Shown here piece after piece: positions 28,018 to 36,343 of a stretch of DNA of 64,000 bases. Position 1 is the stretch's first letter, and the number at the start of each line of letters is the position of its first letter. The notes beneath the pieces were generated by a model that did not search any database, was not told where the DNA came from, and was given only the letters and a program-made list of their open reading frames with translations. Made by a program: the position numbers and the translations under genes. Source of the stretch: Bacteroidota bacterium (GTDB lineage Bacteria; Bacteroidota; JABWAT01); contig JAIUNL010000004.1 in the NCBI GenBank assembly GCA_020161835.1, forward strand, positions 1 to 64,000. Direction: 5' to 3'.

Positions 28018-28040
28018 AAAAAAACCTCCAACCGGGAGGT
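28018..28040 (-). terminator. Intrinsic terminator after kup, derived from a repeat word
   Basis: Read on the minus strand, ACCTCC / GGAGGT form a 6-bp stem followed by seven U residues, 70 bp after the kup stop. The stem is a fragment of the dispersed CCGACCTCC repeat found at 32196, 40242, 41138 and 43374, so a mobile-looking repeat seems to serve as the terminator here. A short heptad run (CCTACTA-like) lies at 28052-28066. Confidence 0.75.
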
Positions 28041-28110
28041 CGGAGTTACAAAACCCTACTACCTACTATCCCGAAAGCATTCTGGATCTTCGCTTCGCTC
28101 GACCTACTAC

Positions 28111-30027
28111 TTATTCCACATCCATCAGATAAGCACTATGATTGGTGATTTTAACGGGCATAATTTCCCTGATAATTTTGGTGTGACCTTTGAGACCAAA
28201 GTAACGGTAAGTCGGAAAGGCTTGTCTTAATAGATTTCTGAAAAGTCTGACCTTCAGATCATGAAACCAGGAACTCTGGTCGGCCACAATTTCATGATCA
28301 CCAACCAGAATATTACCTCTTATTCCCTGTTCCTCAAGAATTTCGCCCAACCGGATGTCTTCCATATAGCCGTATTTGATGACAAGAGAAACCATATCTT
28401 CAGGCAACTCATACCGAATGACACGTTCACCATTCCAGATGGGTTTGTGACTGATTTTTACGGTGATAAAAGCCATTGCCGCCGGCAGGGAATGATACCG
28501 GGTCATGAAGGTTTGAAGCGTCAGCGAAACAAAACTATTTTCATCGGTGACGGCAGTCGGAGTAAAAAAACTGATTTTCGATGGAATCCGGTCTTTCCAC
28601 TCAATTCCTTTCAAGGAAAGTAAATCGCCGAGAGTCAGGGTTGTTTGCCGGTAAACTTCTCCCAGCTTTCCTTTTCCCCAGTTCCAGATCCACATGACGG
28701 AATAAATGGTGAGTCCGATAATAACCGGAACGTAACCGCCTTCCAGAAACTTGAGTGTGTTGGCAGTAAAAAATCCCATATCAAGAACCAGAAATCCACC
28801 ACACAACGGTGCCATCCAGAACGGATTCCAGTTCCAGACTTTGGTTCCGACCAGGTAAAATCCGATAGTGGTAATTCCCATTGTTGCAGTAACGGTTAAC
28901 CCATAGGCCGCTGCCAGATTTGACGATGATTTAAACCCGAGAACCAAACCAATACATCCGACCATGAGCAGCCAGTTTACCGCCGGCATATAAATCTGAC
29001 CGTGAACATCGTGACTCGTGTGGGTGATTTGCATCCGCGGGAAGTATCCAAGTCCGATAGCCTGCTGGGTGAGACTGTAAGCACCTGAAATCAAAGCCTG
29101 TGAGGCAATTACCGTTGCCATCGTAGCAAGAACAACGAGCGGAATGAGCAGGAAGTCAGGTGCAAGCGAATAGAACATATTATTCGCCTGAATCGGATCC
29201 CCGGAAAGTAATAAGGCCCCCTGACCGAAATAATTCAGAACCAACGCCGGATAAACCAAACCAGACCACGCCAGCCGGATCGGCGCCCGCCCGAAATGTC
29301 CCATATCCGCATACAAAGCTTCCCCGCCGGTAATGCACAACGTCACGGCACCTAAAACAAAAAGAGAATGCCATCCATGGTGAAAAAGAAACTGAACGGC
29401 AAAAACCGGATTCAAAGCCGCAAGAACCTCGGGAACTTTGATGAGGTAAACCAGACCCAACCCTGCAATAGTTAAAAACCAAACTGTCATAATCAGTCCG
29501 AAATACCGGCTGATGGCACCCGTCCCAAACTTTTGGGCAGAAAAAAGGGTAATCAGAATCAAAATCGTAATGGGTACGATGAATTTCGACATGCCGGGAG
29601 CCACAATCTGAATTCCTTCAACAGCAGATAAAACTGAAATTGCAGGAGTTATGAGCCCATCTGCGTAAAGCAAGCAAGCACCAAAAACCAGAAGTCCGGT
29701 TACAACTTTAATTGATTTCGATTTTTTCCCGGTTTGTTGTAAAAGTGCAAGTTCAGAAAACACGCCACCTTCACCCTGATTATCAGCACGTAGAATAAAA
29801 ACCAGATATTTGATGGTGACGATAAGAGTCAGTGCCCAGAAAAAGAGGGAAAGTACACCCAAAACCTCAGGGGAACCTTTTGCCAAGGGATAATGGCCAA
29901 AAAAAGCTTCATTAAAAGCATAAAGCGGACTTGTACCGATATCACCGTAAACCACACCCAATGCACCAAAGGCAAGCAGCAGATTTCTCTTAAAAGATGG
30001 GGCTTCGGTTTCAGAAACTGAACTCAT
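28111..30027 (-). CDS. kup: Low-affinity potassium transporter Kup
   Basis: The protein has 638 residues (E. coli Kup has 622). The N-terminus LGALGVVYGDIGTSPLYAF and the ADNQGEGGVFSELAL segment are hallmark KUP/HAK/KT motifs. About 12 membrane segments fill residues 15-430, followed by a cytoplasmic C-terminal domain of about 170 residues. It imports K+ with H+ across the inner membrane. The start lies only 11 bp after the stop of a histidine kinase gene, so the two should be co-transcribed, an uncommon partner for Kup. The downstream intrinsic terminator ends the unit. Confidence 0.96.
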   Translation of the reverse strand: MSSVSETEAPSFKRNLLLAFGALGVVYGDIGTSPLYAFNEAFFGHYPLAKGSPEVLGVLSLFFWALTLIVTIKYLVFILRADNQGEGGVFSELALLQQTGKKSKSIKVVTGLLVFGACLLYADGLITPAISVLSAVEGIQIVAPGMSKFIVPITILILITLFSAQKFGTGAISRYFGLIMTVWFLTIAGLGLVYLIKVPEVLAALNPVFAVQFLFHHGWHSLFVLGAVTLCITGGEALYADMGHFGRAPIRLAWSGLVYPALVLNYFGQGALLLSGDPIQANNMFYSLAPDFLLIPLVVLATMATVIASQALISGAYSLTQQAIGLGYFPRMQITHTSHDVHGQIYMPAVNWLLMVGCIGLVLGFKSSSNLAAAYGLTVTATMGITTIGFYLVGTKVWNWNPFWMAPLCGGFLVLDMGFFTANTLKFLEGGYVPVIIGLTIYSVMWIWNWGKGKLGEVYRQTTLTLGDLLSLKGIEWKDRIPSKISFFTPTAVTDENSFVSLTLQTFMTRYHSLPAAMAFITVKISHKPIWNGERVIRYELPEDMVSLVIKYGYMEDIRLGEILEEQGIRGNILVGDHEIVADQSSWFHDLKVRLFRNLLRQAFPTYRYFGLKGHTKIIREIMPVKITNHSAYLMDVE

Positions 30028-30038
30028 TTTTTAATAAC

Positions 30039-31874
30039 TCACTTCCTGTAACCGGGAAAGGAAAAGTAAAAAGTTGAACCTTCGCCAGGTTTTGAATCCA
30101 CCCAGATTTTTCCACCCTGAGCCAGAATAAATTCCTTTGCAATGGCAAGGCCAAGGCCGGTGCTTTCTTTTTTGTTGGCGGATTCCGGATTTAACCTGAC
30201 GAATTTTTCGAAAATTTTATCTTTCATAGCCGGATCAATACCGGGTCCGGTATCCTGAATCCGAAAAACGATTTCCTGATCAGTAGTGTTTGCATCCACT
30301 TTAATTTTTCCGCCTGCAGGCGTATACCGGATGGCATTTGAAATAATATTGATGGTTACCCAGAGGGTTTTTTCGAGGTCAGCCAAAACGGTTGGAAGGT
30401 GGTCTGGTATGGAAACCTCAAGTTCAATGGCCTTACTTTCAATCTGGACCATCAATGAACTGACGGCATATAAAATGAGATCGCCCGGCTGAATTTCTGT
30501 CTGTACCAGTTTAATATGTCCGCTTTCAACCTGTGAAAGATCAAGCAGTTCACCCACAATTTTCGCCAGGCGCTGGCTATCCTGCCGGATCGAACTGAGA
30601 AGCTGAGCCTGATCATGAGTCAGAGAACCAACCCGCAGATCATTTAATAGTTTCAGGGTGAGATTAATTGAAGCCAGCGGGGTTTTCATTTCATGTGAAA
30701 TTGTGGCAATCAGATTGGTTTTTGCCACATTCAATTCATGATAAATGGTAATATTTCTGAGGATAATCACATATCCTGACCTGAATAATTCAGGGCCATG
30801 AGTAACCACTTCAATAATTTCACGGGAATAAAACTGTTCCTTCCCGTTAATTTTGCACATGATATGCTGATATGGTTTTTCCGGATTTTCCTGAACAGCA
30901 GGAAAATCCTTCAGAATAATCTGCATCCAATCATTTACATTCTTTACTTCTGAAACACTTTTTCCAATCAGTGCAGGCTCATCCATACCGGTTAACTCAC
31001 AAGCGGAAGGGTTAACAAAAATGACGTTTAAATCAGTATCAAACCCGATCAGGGCATCTGAAAACCGGTTTATGACAGCTTCGATTCTGCTTTTTTCAGC
31101 CAATACTTTAGCAATATTGCTGTTTTCCATATCTCTCAGTCGGTCTGCCATCCGGTTAAAAGCAACACCCGCTTCGTACAGATCACTTGTTTCCGGATAG
31201 TCCATTTTCACTTCATAATTCCGTTCTGCGACCGATTCGATTCCTCTCACCAGTTTGTTGACCGGCCTGGCAATGTAACCCGGGAATTTTAAAACCAGAA
31301 TCAGGCTAAGGGAAAGAAAAACAAACAAAAACGTGATCATCATAATAATGGCACGATTTGCACTGGCTTGTGAAATATCATTTTTTCTAAGAATAGCACT
31401 CAGATTAAGCTGGATAACTTTTGAGTTTATTTCATTCAGCTGCGCATTCAATGGCTTTAACTGACTGATGTAGTGTCCGGAAGTTAATCCACCCTCTGAT
31501 TTCAATCTGATAAATTCATTTTTGTACAACATATAAAGGGAACGAAAGGTCTTAACCAGGTCTTTTTCACCGGGTTCAGTTAAATTCTGTTCCTCAAGGT
31601 TCAGATTTGCCAGCAGAATGGAATCAACCCGGGCTGAACTCATTTCCAATTCAGAATCTTCAGGTGAGAGTGAGGTTTTTGCCTGAAGCAAATCAAAGTG
31701 AACAAGCGAGTTTTTAATGGTTTCAAGGTATTCTATTGATCGGTGATTATCCTTGATAATTTCACTTGCATTTTCTGCCAGATGGAGAATGTGAAATAAC
31801 CCGATTGCCCCGGTTAAAACCAGGATTGAAAAAAGTCCGCCAAAGCCGAAATAAAGTTTTGTTCTGATTGTCAT
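30039..31874 (-). CDS. HAMP-PAS histidine kinase, upstream of kup
   Basis: The protein has 611 residues. TM1 (about 7-28), a mostly helical periplasmic part of about 145 residues, TM2 (about 176-197), HAMP (to about 250), PAS (about 265-385, DALIGFDTDLNVIFVN), HisKA with the phospho-acceptor in SHEMKTPLAS, and HATPase (NIISNAIRYTP, DTGPGIDP, STGLGLAIAKEF). It is followed after 11 bp by kup. A sigma-54 response regulator lies about 500 bp upstream on the same strand, across a repeat-filled gap, and may be its partner. Its signal could be ionic or osmotic given kup, but this is only context inference. Confidence 0.92.
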   Translation of the reverse strand: MTIRTKLYFGFGGLFSILVLTGAIGLFHILHLAENASEIIKDNHRSIEYLETIKNSLVHFDLLQAKTSLSPEDSELEMSSARVDSILLANLNLEEQNLTEPGEKDLVKTFRSLYMLYKNEFIRLKSEGGLTSGHYISQLKPLNAQLNEINSKVIQLNLSAILRKNDISQASANRAIIMMITFLFVFLSLSLILVLKFPGYIARPVNKLVRGIESVAERNYEVKMDYPETSDLYEAGVAFNRMADRLRDMENSNIAKVLAEKSRIEAVINRFSDALIGFDTDLNVIFVNPSACELTGMDEPALIGKSVSEVKNVNDWMQIILKDFPAVQENPEKPYQHIMCKINGKEQFYSREIIEVVTHGPELFRSGYVIILRNITIYHELNVAKTNLIATISHEMKTPLASINLTLKLLNDLRVGSLTHDQAQLLSSIRQDSQRLAKIVGELLDLSQVESGHIKLVQTEIQPGDLILYAVSSLMVQIESKAIELEVSIPDHLPTVLADLEKTLWVTINIISNAIRYTPAGGKIKVDANTTDQEIVFRIQDTGPGIDPAMKDKIFEKFVRLNPESANKKESTGLGLAIAKEFILAQGGKIWVDSKPGEGSTFYFSFPGYRK

Positions 31875-32147
31875 GGCTATTCACCTGTTGGTTGCCTGAT
31901 AGAGATGTAAACAAGTCCCGTGCCGGAAGCAGGCAGGATGAGTAAAAGTGGTAAAAAGAGGGATTAATATCAGTTTTGAGTTGTTTTTCGGGGAAATTTA
32001 ATATCGGAAGGGGAAAACAAATTCGTCAGATTTTTCCATTTTGGAAAAACTCTTTTTCATTTTAAAAAATATTGGGCACATCCAAACGTCTACAAAGATG
32101 TAATCCCCGTCCCGCAAGCTTGAGGCATCCACGCTTTACAATACTGG

Positions 32148-32355
32148 ATTCCCGCCTTCGCGGGAATGACAGCCTCACCTGTATTTTGGATTTATGTAAC
32201 ACCGACCTCCCGGTCGGTATCCCGAATCTGATAAACTCTTCATGAAAGAGCCGACCGGGAGGTCGGCGTTACAAAACCACGGTAAGGCATCTGACTTAAA
32301 CCTCGGTGTTACAGGATCACAAGAATACAACCGACCGGGAGGTTGGCGTACCAAA
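32148..32355. repeat. CCGACC inverted repeats and other words in a 498-bp gap
   Basis: The gap 31875-32372 between kinase and regulator has no gene. At 32148-32170 lies TTCCCGCCTTCGCGGGAA. At 32196-32275 lies a complete CCGACC unit: TGTAACACCGACCTCC with an inner hairpin, about 30 bp of spacer, and the inverted copy ending GGTCGGCGTTACA. A second, partial unit extends to about 32355. The AT-rich segment 31990-32080 might contain a promoter for the kinase-kup pair, but I cannot define one. Confidence 0.8.
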
Positions 32356-32372
32356 TTCAAATCTCCAATTCA

Positions 32373-33704
32373 CTACTCTTTCAGCCCATATTCTTTAATT
32401 TTGCGGTAGAGGGTTGTCAATCCGATTCCAAGGGCTTTTGCTGCGGCGGGTTTATCCCAGTTGAACCGGGTCAGGATGGTTTCTATCTGATGTTTTTCAG
32501 AATCGGAAAGTTGCAATCCGGTTCCGGATGTGCTGGTCGGATGAACCGGTAACAGATCAGGCGTCAGTTCATTTCCATCGCACAAAATAATGGCACGTTC
32601 AAGCACATTTTTTAATTCCCTGATGTTACCCGGCCACGGTAGCGTGATCAGTTTCTCTGCAAACTCCGTTGACATTTTTTTTAACGGACGGTTCATTTTC
32701 AGGGAAAGGGATTTCAGACATTCCTCAGCAAGAAACTGAATGTCTTCCTTTCTTTCACGAAGTGGCGGTAAAGTGATAGTAAAAGCAGAAAGCCGGTAAT
32801 ACAAATCTGACCTGAAACTGCCGGTTTCACTATCCGTTTTCAAATCACGGTTCGTGGCAGCAATAATCCTCACGTTTACCTGTGTCAGTTTGGTGTCCCC
32901 CGGTTTTATAAACGTTCCGGTTTCAAGAACTCTGAGCAGTTTCGCCTGAACATCCAGATTCAAATCACCTGCTTCATCCAGTAAAAGGGTGCCGTTCTGG
33001 GCTTCCTCAAAAAGTCCTTTTTTATCTTTCATCGCACCCGTAAATGCCCCGGCTTTATACCCGAACATTTCACTTTCAAGCAAGTCATGGGCAATCGCAC
33101 TGCAATTCACGGCGACAAACGGACCGTCTTTTCGCAGACTTTCCTGATGAATCGCAGAAGCAAAAACTTCCTTTCCGGTTCCGGTTTCACCCAAAAGTAA
33201 AACCGGGGTTTCAGTTGGTGCAACTTTTCTGGCCAGGTGAATGGCGGATTGAATTGCAGCCGACTTTCCGTGGATGGATTCAAATCCGGTTGGGAGTTCT
33301 GCCCGTTTTTCAAGAAAGAGGATCCGTTGTGTGAGCTTCACTTTTTCAAGTGCACGTTCAACCCTCGGAACGATCAGATCTTCCTGATCGCCTTTTGTCA
33401 GATAATCAAAAGCACCCGCTTTAATGGCTGTTACTGTATCAGGTATATTTCCGAAGGCAGTCAAAACGATAATTTCAGGAACCGGATTCACTTTTTTCAG
33501 TTTTGAAACCAGATCCAGACCTGAAATATCAGGAAGACGAACGTCTGTGATGATAACCTGAACATCCAGTTCACCAGCCATTTGCAATCCGGCTTCACCC
33601 GTACCCGCCTCAAAAACTTTAAAGCCTTCAAGTCTCAGAATCCGGGAAAGTAAACTCCGCAATTTTTCTTCATCATCAATGATGAGAATGGATGCTTTGG
33701 TCAT
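32373..33704 (-). CDS. Sigma-54-dependent response regulator, coupled to metal-binding lipoprotein
   Basis: The protein has 443 residues. It has a receiver domain with D10/D11 and phospho-acceptor Asp54 (ITDVRLPD), then an AAA+ domain with Walker A GETGTGKE, a canonical GAFTGA loop and Walker B GTLLLDEAGD, then a Fis-type helix-turn-helix (DKPAAAKALGIGLTTLYRKI). Its ATG overlaps the last four bases of the upstream lipoprotein gene (33701-33943), so translation is coupled. The nearest kinase is 30039-31874. It may control metal or ion response genes, an inference from its neighbours only. Confidence 0.94.
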   Translation of the reverse strand: MTKASILIIDDEEKLRSLLSRILRLEGFKVFEAGTGEAGLQMAGELDVQVIITDVRLPDISGLDLVSKLKKVNPVPEIIVLTAFGNIPDTVTAIKAGAFDYLTKGDQEDLIVPRVERALEKVKLTQRILFLEKRAELPTGFESIHGKSAAIQSAIHLARKVAPTETPVLLLGETGTGKEVFASAIHQESLRKDGPFVAVNCSAIAHDLLESEMFGYKAGAFTGAMKDKKGLFEEAQNGTLLLDEAGDLNLDVQAKLLRVLETGTFIKPGDTKLTQVNVRIIAATNRDLKTDSETGSFRSDLYYRLSAFTITLPPLRERKEDIQFLAEECLKSLSLKMNRPLKKMSTEFAEKLITLPWPGNIRELKNVLERAIILCDGNELTPDLLPVHPTSTSGTGLQLSDSEKHQIETILTRFNWDKPAAAKALGIGLTTLYRKIKEYGLKE

Positions 33705-33943
33705 GAATGATCAGCTTTTAAATCCTTTTTATCTTCAATCAGGGACATTCCGCACTTCGGACAGTCACTGGCAACCGAGTCTTTCACTTCAGGGTGCATC
33801 GGGCAATGGTAACCCGCTACCTTTGCAGTAGAATCCATAACAGCGGTTGAGTCAGACGTGGATGCTGATCCGTTGGACGCAGCCTTGTCACATCCGAAAG
33901 AAAAAACGAAAAGTAGGGAAACGAGAGTTAACGACAATTTCAT
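33701..33943 (-). CDS. Heavy-metal-binding-domain lipoprotein
   Basis: The protein has 80 residues. Its signal peptide ends in a lipobox-like FSFGC (Cys18), then a Ser/Thr/Ala linker, then a metal-site domain of the type found at the ends of CusB-like and P-type ATPase proteins: YHCPMHPEVK followed by CPKCGMSL, with Cys and His as likely Cu/Zn ligands. It is probably anchored on the periplasmic side or the outer membrane. The stop codon overlaps the start of a sigma-54 response regulator by 4 bp, an unusual pairing suggesting a link between metal binding and the regulator. AGGA lies upstream of the ATG. Confidence 0.85.
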   Translation of the reverse strand: MKLSLTLVSLLFVFSFGCDKAASNGSASTSDSTAVMDSTAKVAGYHCPMHPEVKDSVASDCPKCGMSLIEDKKDLKADHS

Positions 33944-34135
33944 GGGAAATCCTTTTTGATTTTTGGTTTAATTGAATCTTTAAAAATACAATAAATTTTA
34001 ACCACAGAGTAATTCAGGAGTTTTTCGTATGAAAATGAGTAGATCGGGAAGACTGGCCTTCGATACAGCGGTTTCAAGTTTACCTGAAACCGCCACTCAG
34101 GCTGACAACCATTTTCAGTTGGAAGAAATGCAATT

Positions 34136-34178
34136 CTACCAACTACTACCTACTGTCTACGACCTACTAACTACCTGC
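34136..34178. repeat. Heptad array in the gap before the permease
   Basis: The 33944-34266 gap holds no gene. At 34136-34178 words such as CTACTAC, CTACTGT and CTACGAC follow every seven bases. At about 34065-34095 an inverted pair GCGGTTTCA / TGAAACCGC is present. The final 60 bp are AT-rich and end with the ribosome-binding site of the permease gene. Confidence 0.75.
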
Positions 34179-34266
34179 CTTTTTGCCTCCCCCTTCCATT
34201 ATTAAGAAAAAGTTCCTATTATAGCTTAGAAATCAAACCACACCAGACCATCAGAAGGATATTCTC

Positions 34267-35769
34267 TTGCTCAAAGATCTTTTCCGCAAAAAAAACCTCG
34301 CCCAGCATCTGGCTTCCATCGATAGACAGGATCATAAACTTGTCAGAAAACTGAACTGGCTCGATTTAACTGCACTTGGTATCGGTGCGATCATCGGAAC
34401 CGGGATTTTCGTTTTGACGGGAACCGCTGCTGCCGGAGGCGCCAATCATATCGGAGCCGGACCCGCACTTTCTCTCAGTTTTCTGATTACCGGATTTGCC
34501 TGTGCACTTGCAGCTTTTTGTTATGCTGAATTCGCATCCATGATGCCAATTTCCGGGTCGGCCTACACCTATTCCTATGCTGCTTTTGGTGAAATTATTG
34601 CCTGGATTATGGGCTGGTGTCTGGTTTTGGAATATGCCATCGGAAATATTGCCGTTGCGATCGGCTGGAGTGGTTATTTTGTTGATTTGCTTCGTGGATT
34701 CAACATCCACCTTCCCGGTTGGATGGTTACCGATTATGTGACTGCTTTTACCCGGCTGGAATACGGTTCAACTACCACAACTATTATTCAGGCAGCTCCG
34801 CATTTGTTCGGAATTCCGGTTGTGATCAACTTTCCTGCCGTTCTGATCAATCTTCTGGTGACGGTAATTCTGGTTTACGGAATTAAAGAATCGAGCCGGG
34901 TGAATATTTTCTTCGTCGCCCTGAAACTGCTTATGGTTTTTCTTTTCATTTTCGTCGGAATCGCTTACGTGAAACCTGAACATTGGGGACATGACTGGAA
35001 CACGTTTGCTCCGAACGGATTCAACGGCGTGATGACCGGTGCAGCTCTTATCTTTTTTGCTTACATCGGTTTCGATGCCATTTCTACTGCATCGGAAGAA
35101 ACCATCAATCCCGAAAAGGAAATTCCGCGCGGAATTATCACCTCCCTGATCGCCGTTACGATATTATATGTGGTGGTGACTGTGATTTTGACGGGAATGG
35201 TCGATTACCGGACACTGAATGTGCCTGAACCGGTTTCTTTTGCACTTCGATCTGTCGGTGCCGATACGGTTGCGGGGCTGATTTCTGCCGGCGCAGTTAT
35301 ATCGATGACGTCCGTGCTGATTGTTTTTGGACTCGGACAACCCCGGATTTTCTATGCCATGAGCCGGGACGGACTGCTTCCGAAATTTATGGGAAAAATC
35401 CACCCGAAACATAAAACTCCTTACGTGGCAACGATTGTAACCGGCGTTTTTGTGGCTTTTTTCTCAGGTTTTGTTGATATCGGACAGGCGGCTGAACTGA
35501 CCAACATCGGTACGCTCATTGCCTTTATTCTGGTTAGCATCGGCGTTTTGGTGAAAAGATACACTGACCCGAATCTTCCACGCCCATTTCGTGTGAAGGG
35601 AATTCACTTTGTTGCTATTTCTTCTGCGTTGTGCTCGGGATATATTGCCTACAGCCTTCCTTCGATCACCTGGAAAATGTTCTGGATCTGGCTGATTATC
35701 GGACTGGCATTGTACTTTTCTTACGGTTACCGGAAAAGCCGGTTAAAAGCAGAGAATGAAGGAAAATAG
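34267..35769 (+). CDS. APC-family amino-acid permease (CAT type)
   Basis: The protein has 500 residues from a TTG start that follows AGAAGGA at good spacing. It begins with LARKLNW-like residues and LTALGIGAIIGTGIFVLTG, the signature of the APC superfamily, and continues with about 12 membrane segments, including PISGSAYTYSYAAFGE and GFDAISTASEE. It resembles cationic amino-acid (CAT/YfnA) transporters, which import amino acids across the inner membrane by proton coupling. The substrate cannot be told from sequence alone. It is transcribed alone and converges with the YoeB toxin gene 15 bp away. Confidence 0.9.
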   Translation: MLKDLFRKKNLAQHLASIDRQDHKLVRKLNWLDLTALGIGAIIGTGIFVLTGTAAAGGANHIGAGPALSLSFLITGFACALAAFCYAEFASMMPISGSAYTYSYAAFGEIIAWIMGWCLVLEYAIGNIAVAIGWSGYFVDLLRGFNIHLPGWMVTDYVTAFTRLEYGSTTTTIIQAAPHLFGIPVVINFPAVLINLLVTVILVYGIKESSRVNIFFVALKLLMVFLFIFVGIAYVKPEHWGHDWNTFAPNGFNGVMTGAALIFFAYIGFDAISTASEETINPEKEIPRGIITSLIAVTILYVVVTVILTGMVDYRTLNVPEPVSFALRSVGADTVAGLISAGAVISMTSVLIVFGLGQPRIFYAMSRDGLLPKFMGKIHPKHKTPYVATIVTGVFVAFFSGFVDIGQAAELTNIGTLIAFILVSIGVLVKRYTDPNLPRPFRVKGIHFVAISSALCSGYIAYSLPSITWKMFWIWLIIGLALYFSYGYRKSRLKAENEGK

Positions 35770-35783
35770 AGGATAGAGGTCGA

Positions 35784-36044
35784 TTATTTATCGTAATGAT
35801 ATTTACAACTGTAAATCAATAACTCTTTTCCCTCAACCTGATAAACAAGTCGATGTTCCCGGTCGATGCGTCTGGACCAATATCCTGCAAGGTCATATTT
35901 CAGGGGTTCAGGTTTACCAATTCCTTCAAAAGGATGAAGCTGAATGTCTTTGATCAGTTCATTGATCTTTTTCAGCATCTTTTTATCCTCTGTTTGCCAC
36001 GAGATATAATCTTCCCAGGCATTCAATGAAAAAGTGATCAGCAT
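35784..36044 (-). CDS. yoeB: YoeB-type mRNA interferase toxin
   Basis: The protein has 86 residues (E. coli YoeB has 84). All catalytic residues known from E. coli YoeB align at the same numbers: Glu46, Arg65, His83 and Tyr84. The WSRRIDREHRLVY and YSCKYHYDK blocks are family hallmarks. The toxin cleaves mRNA at the ribosomal A site when it is freed from YefM. Its ATG shares one base with the stop codon of the antitoxin gene (TAATG), giving coupled translation. The full set of active-site residues suggests an active toxin. Confidence 0.95.
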   Translation of the reverse strand: MLITFSLNAWEDYISWQTEDKKMLKKINELIKDIQLHPFEGIGKPEPLKYDLAGYWSRRIDREHRLVYQVEGKELLIYSCKYHYDK

Positions 36045-36298
36045 TACTCTTCAATCAGATTTTGGCGGACAACTTTACCTGCTTTCATTTGCTGAATCGA
36101 TTCATACAACCTGTCGGCATTTGCTTTTGAACTCAGCAAATGCAGGGTTTCCATGATTGAATTATACTCATCCAGAGACATCAGGACGGTTCCTTTTCCG
36201 GCACCTCTTTTAATAATTAGCGTTTCATTGTTGTTTTCAACGGAATCCAAAAACCGTTTCAAATCCGTTCTGAATTCTGTAAAATTCGCCGCCAGCAT
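36044..36298 (-). CDS. yefM: YefM-type antitoxin
   Basis: The protein has 84 residues from the ATG at 36298. It has an N-terminal Phd/YefM DNA-binding fold (ANFTEFRTDLKRFLDSV, ETLIIKRGAGKGTVLMSLDEYNSI) and a C-terminal toxin-binding tail. A longer reading upstream would overlap the operator and the GH5 gene, so I reject it. The antitoxin neutralises YoeB and represses the operon together with it. The operator lies directly upstream (36326-36343). The pair follows the GH5 gene on the same strand with a gap of only 45 bp, suggesting insertion at its 3' end. Confidence 0.94.
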   Translation of the reverse strand: MLAANFTEFRTDLKRFLDSVENNNETLIIKRGAGKGTVLMSLDEYNSIMETLHLLSSKANADRLYESIQQMKAGKVVRQNLIEE

Positions 36299-36325
36299 GG
36301 TTATCTCCAGAAAAGTAATTATATG

Positions 36326-36343
36326 AGTACTAATATAAGTACT
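36326..36343. promoter_or_regulatory. YefM-YoeB operator candidate
   Basis: Two copies of the palindrome AGTACT (36326-36331 and 36338-36343) are separated by six AT bases, so their centres are 12 bp apart. E. coli YefM binds TGTACA hexamers with the same 12-bp centre spacing. The site lies 28 bp upstream of the yefM ATG, and its last base is in the stop codon of the GH5 gene. Confidence 0.75.
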
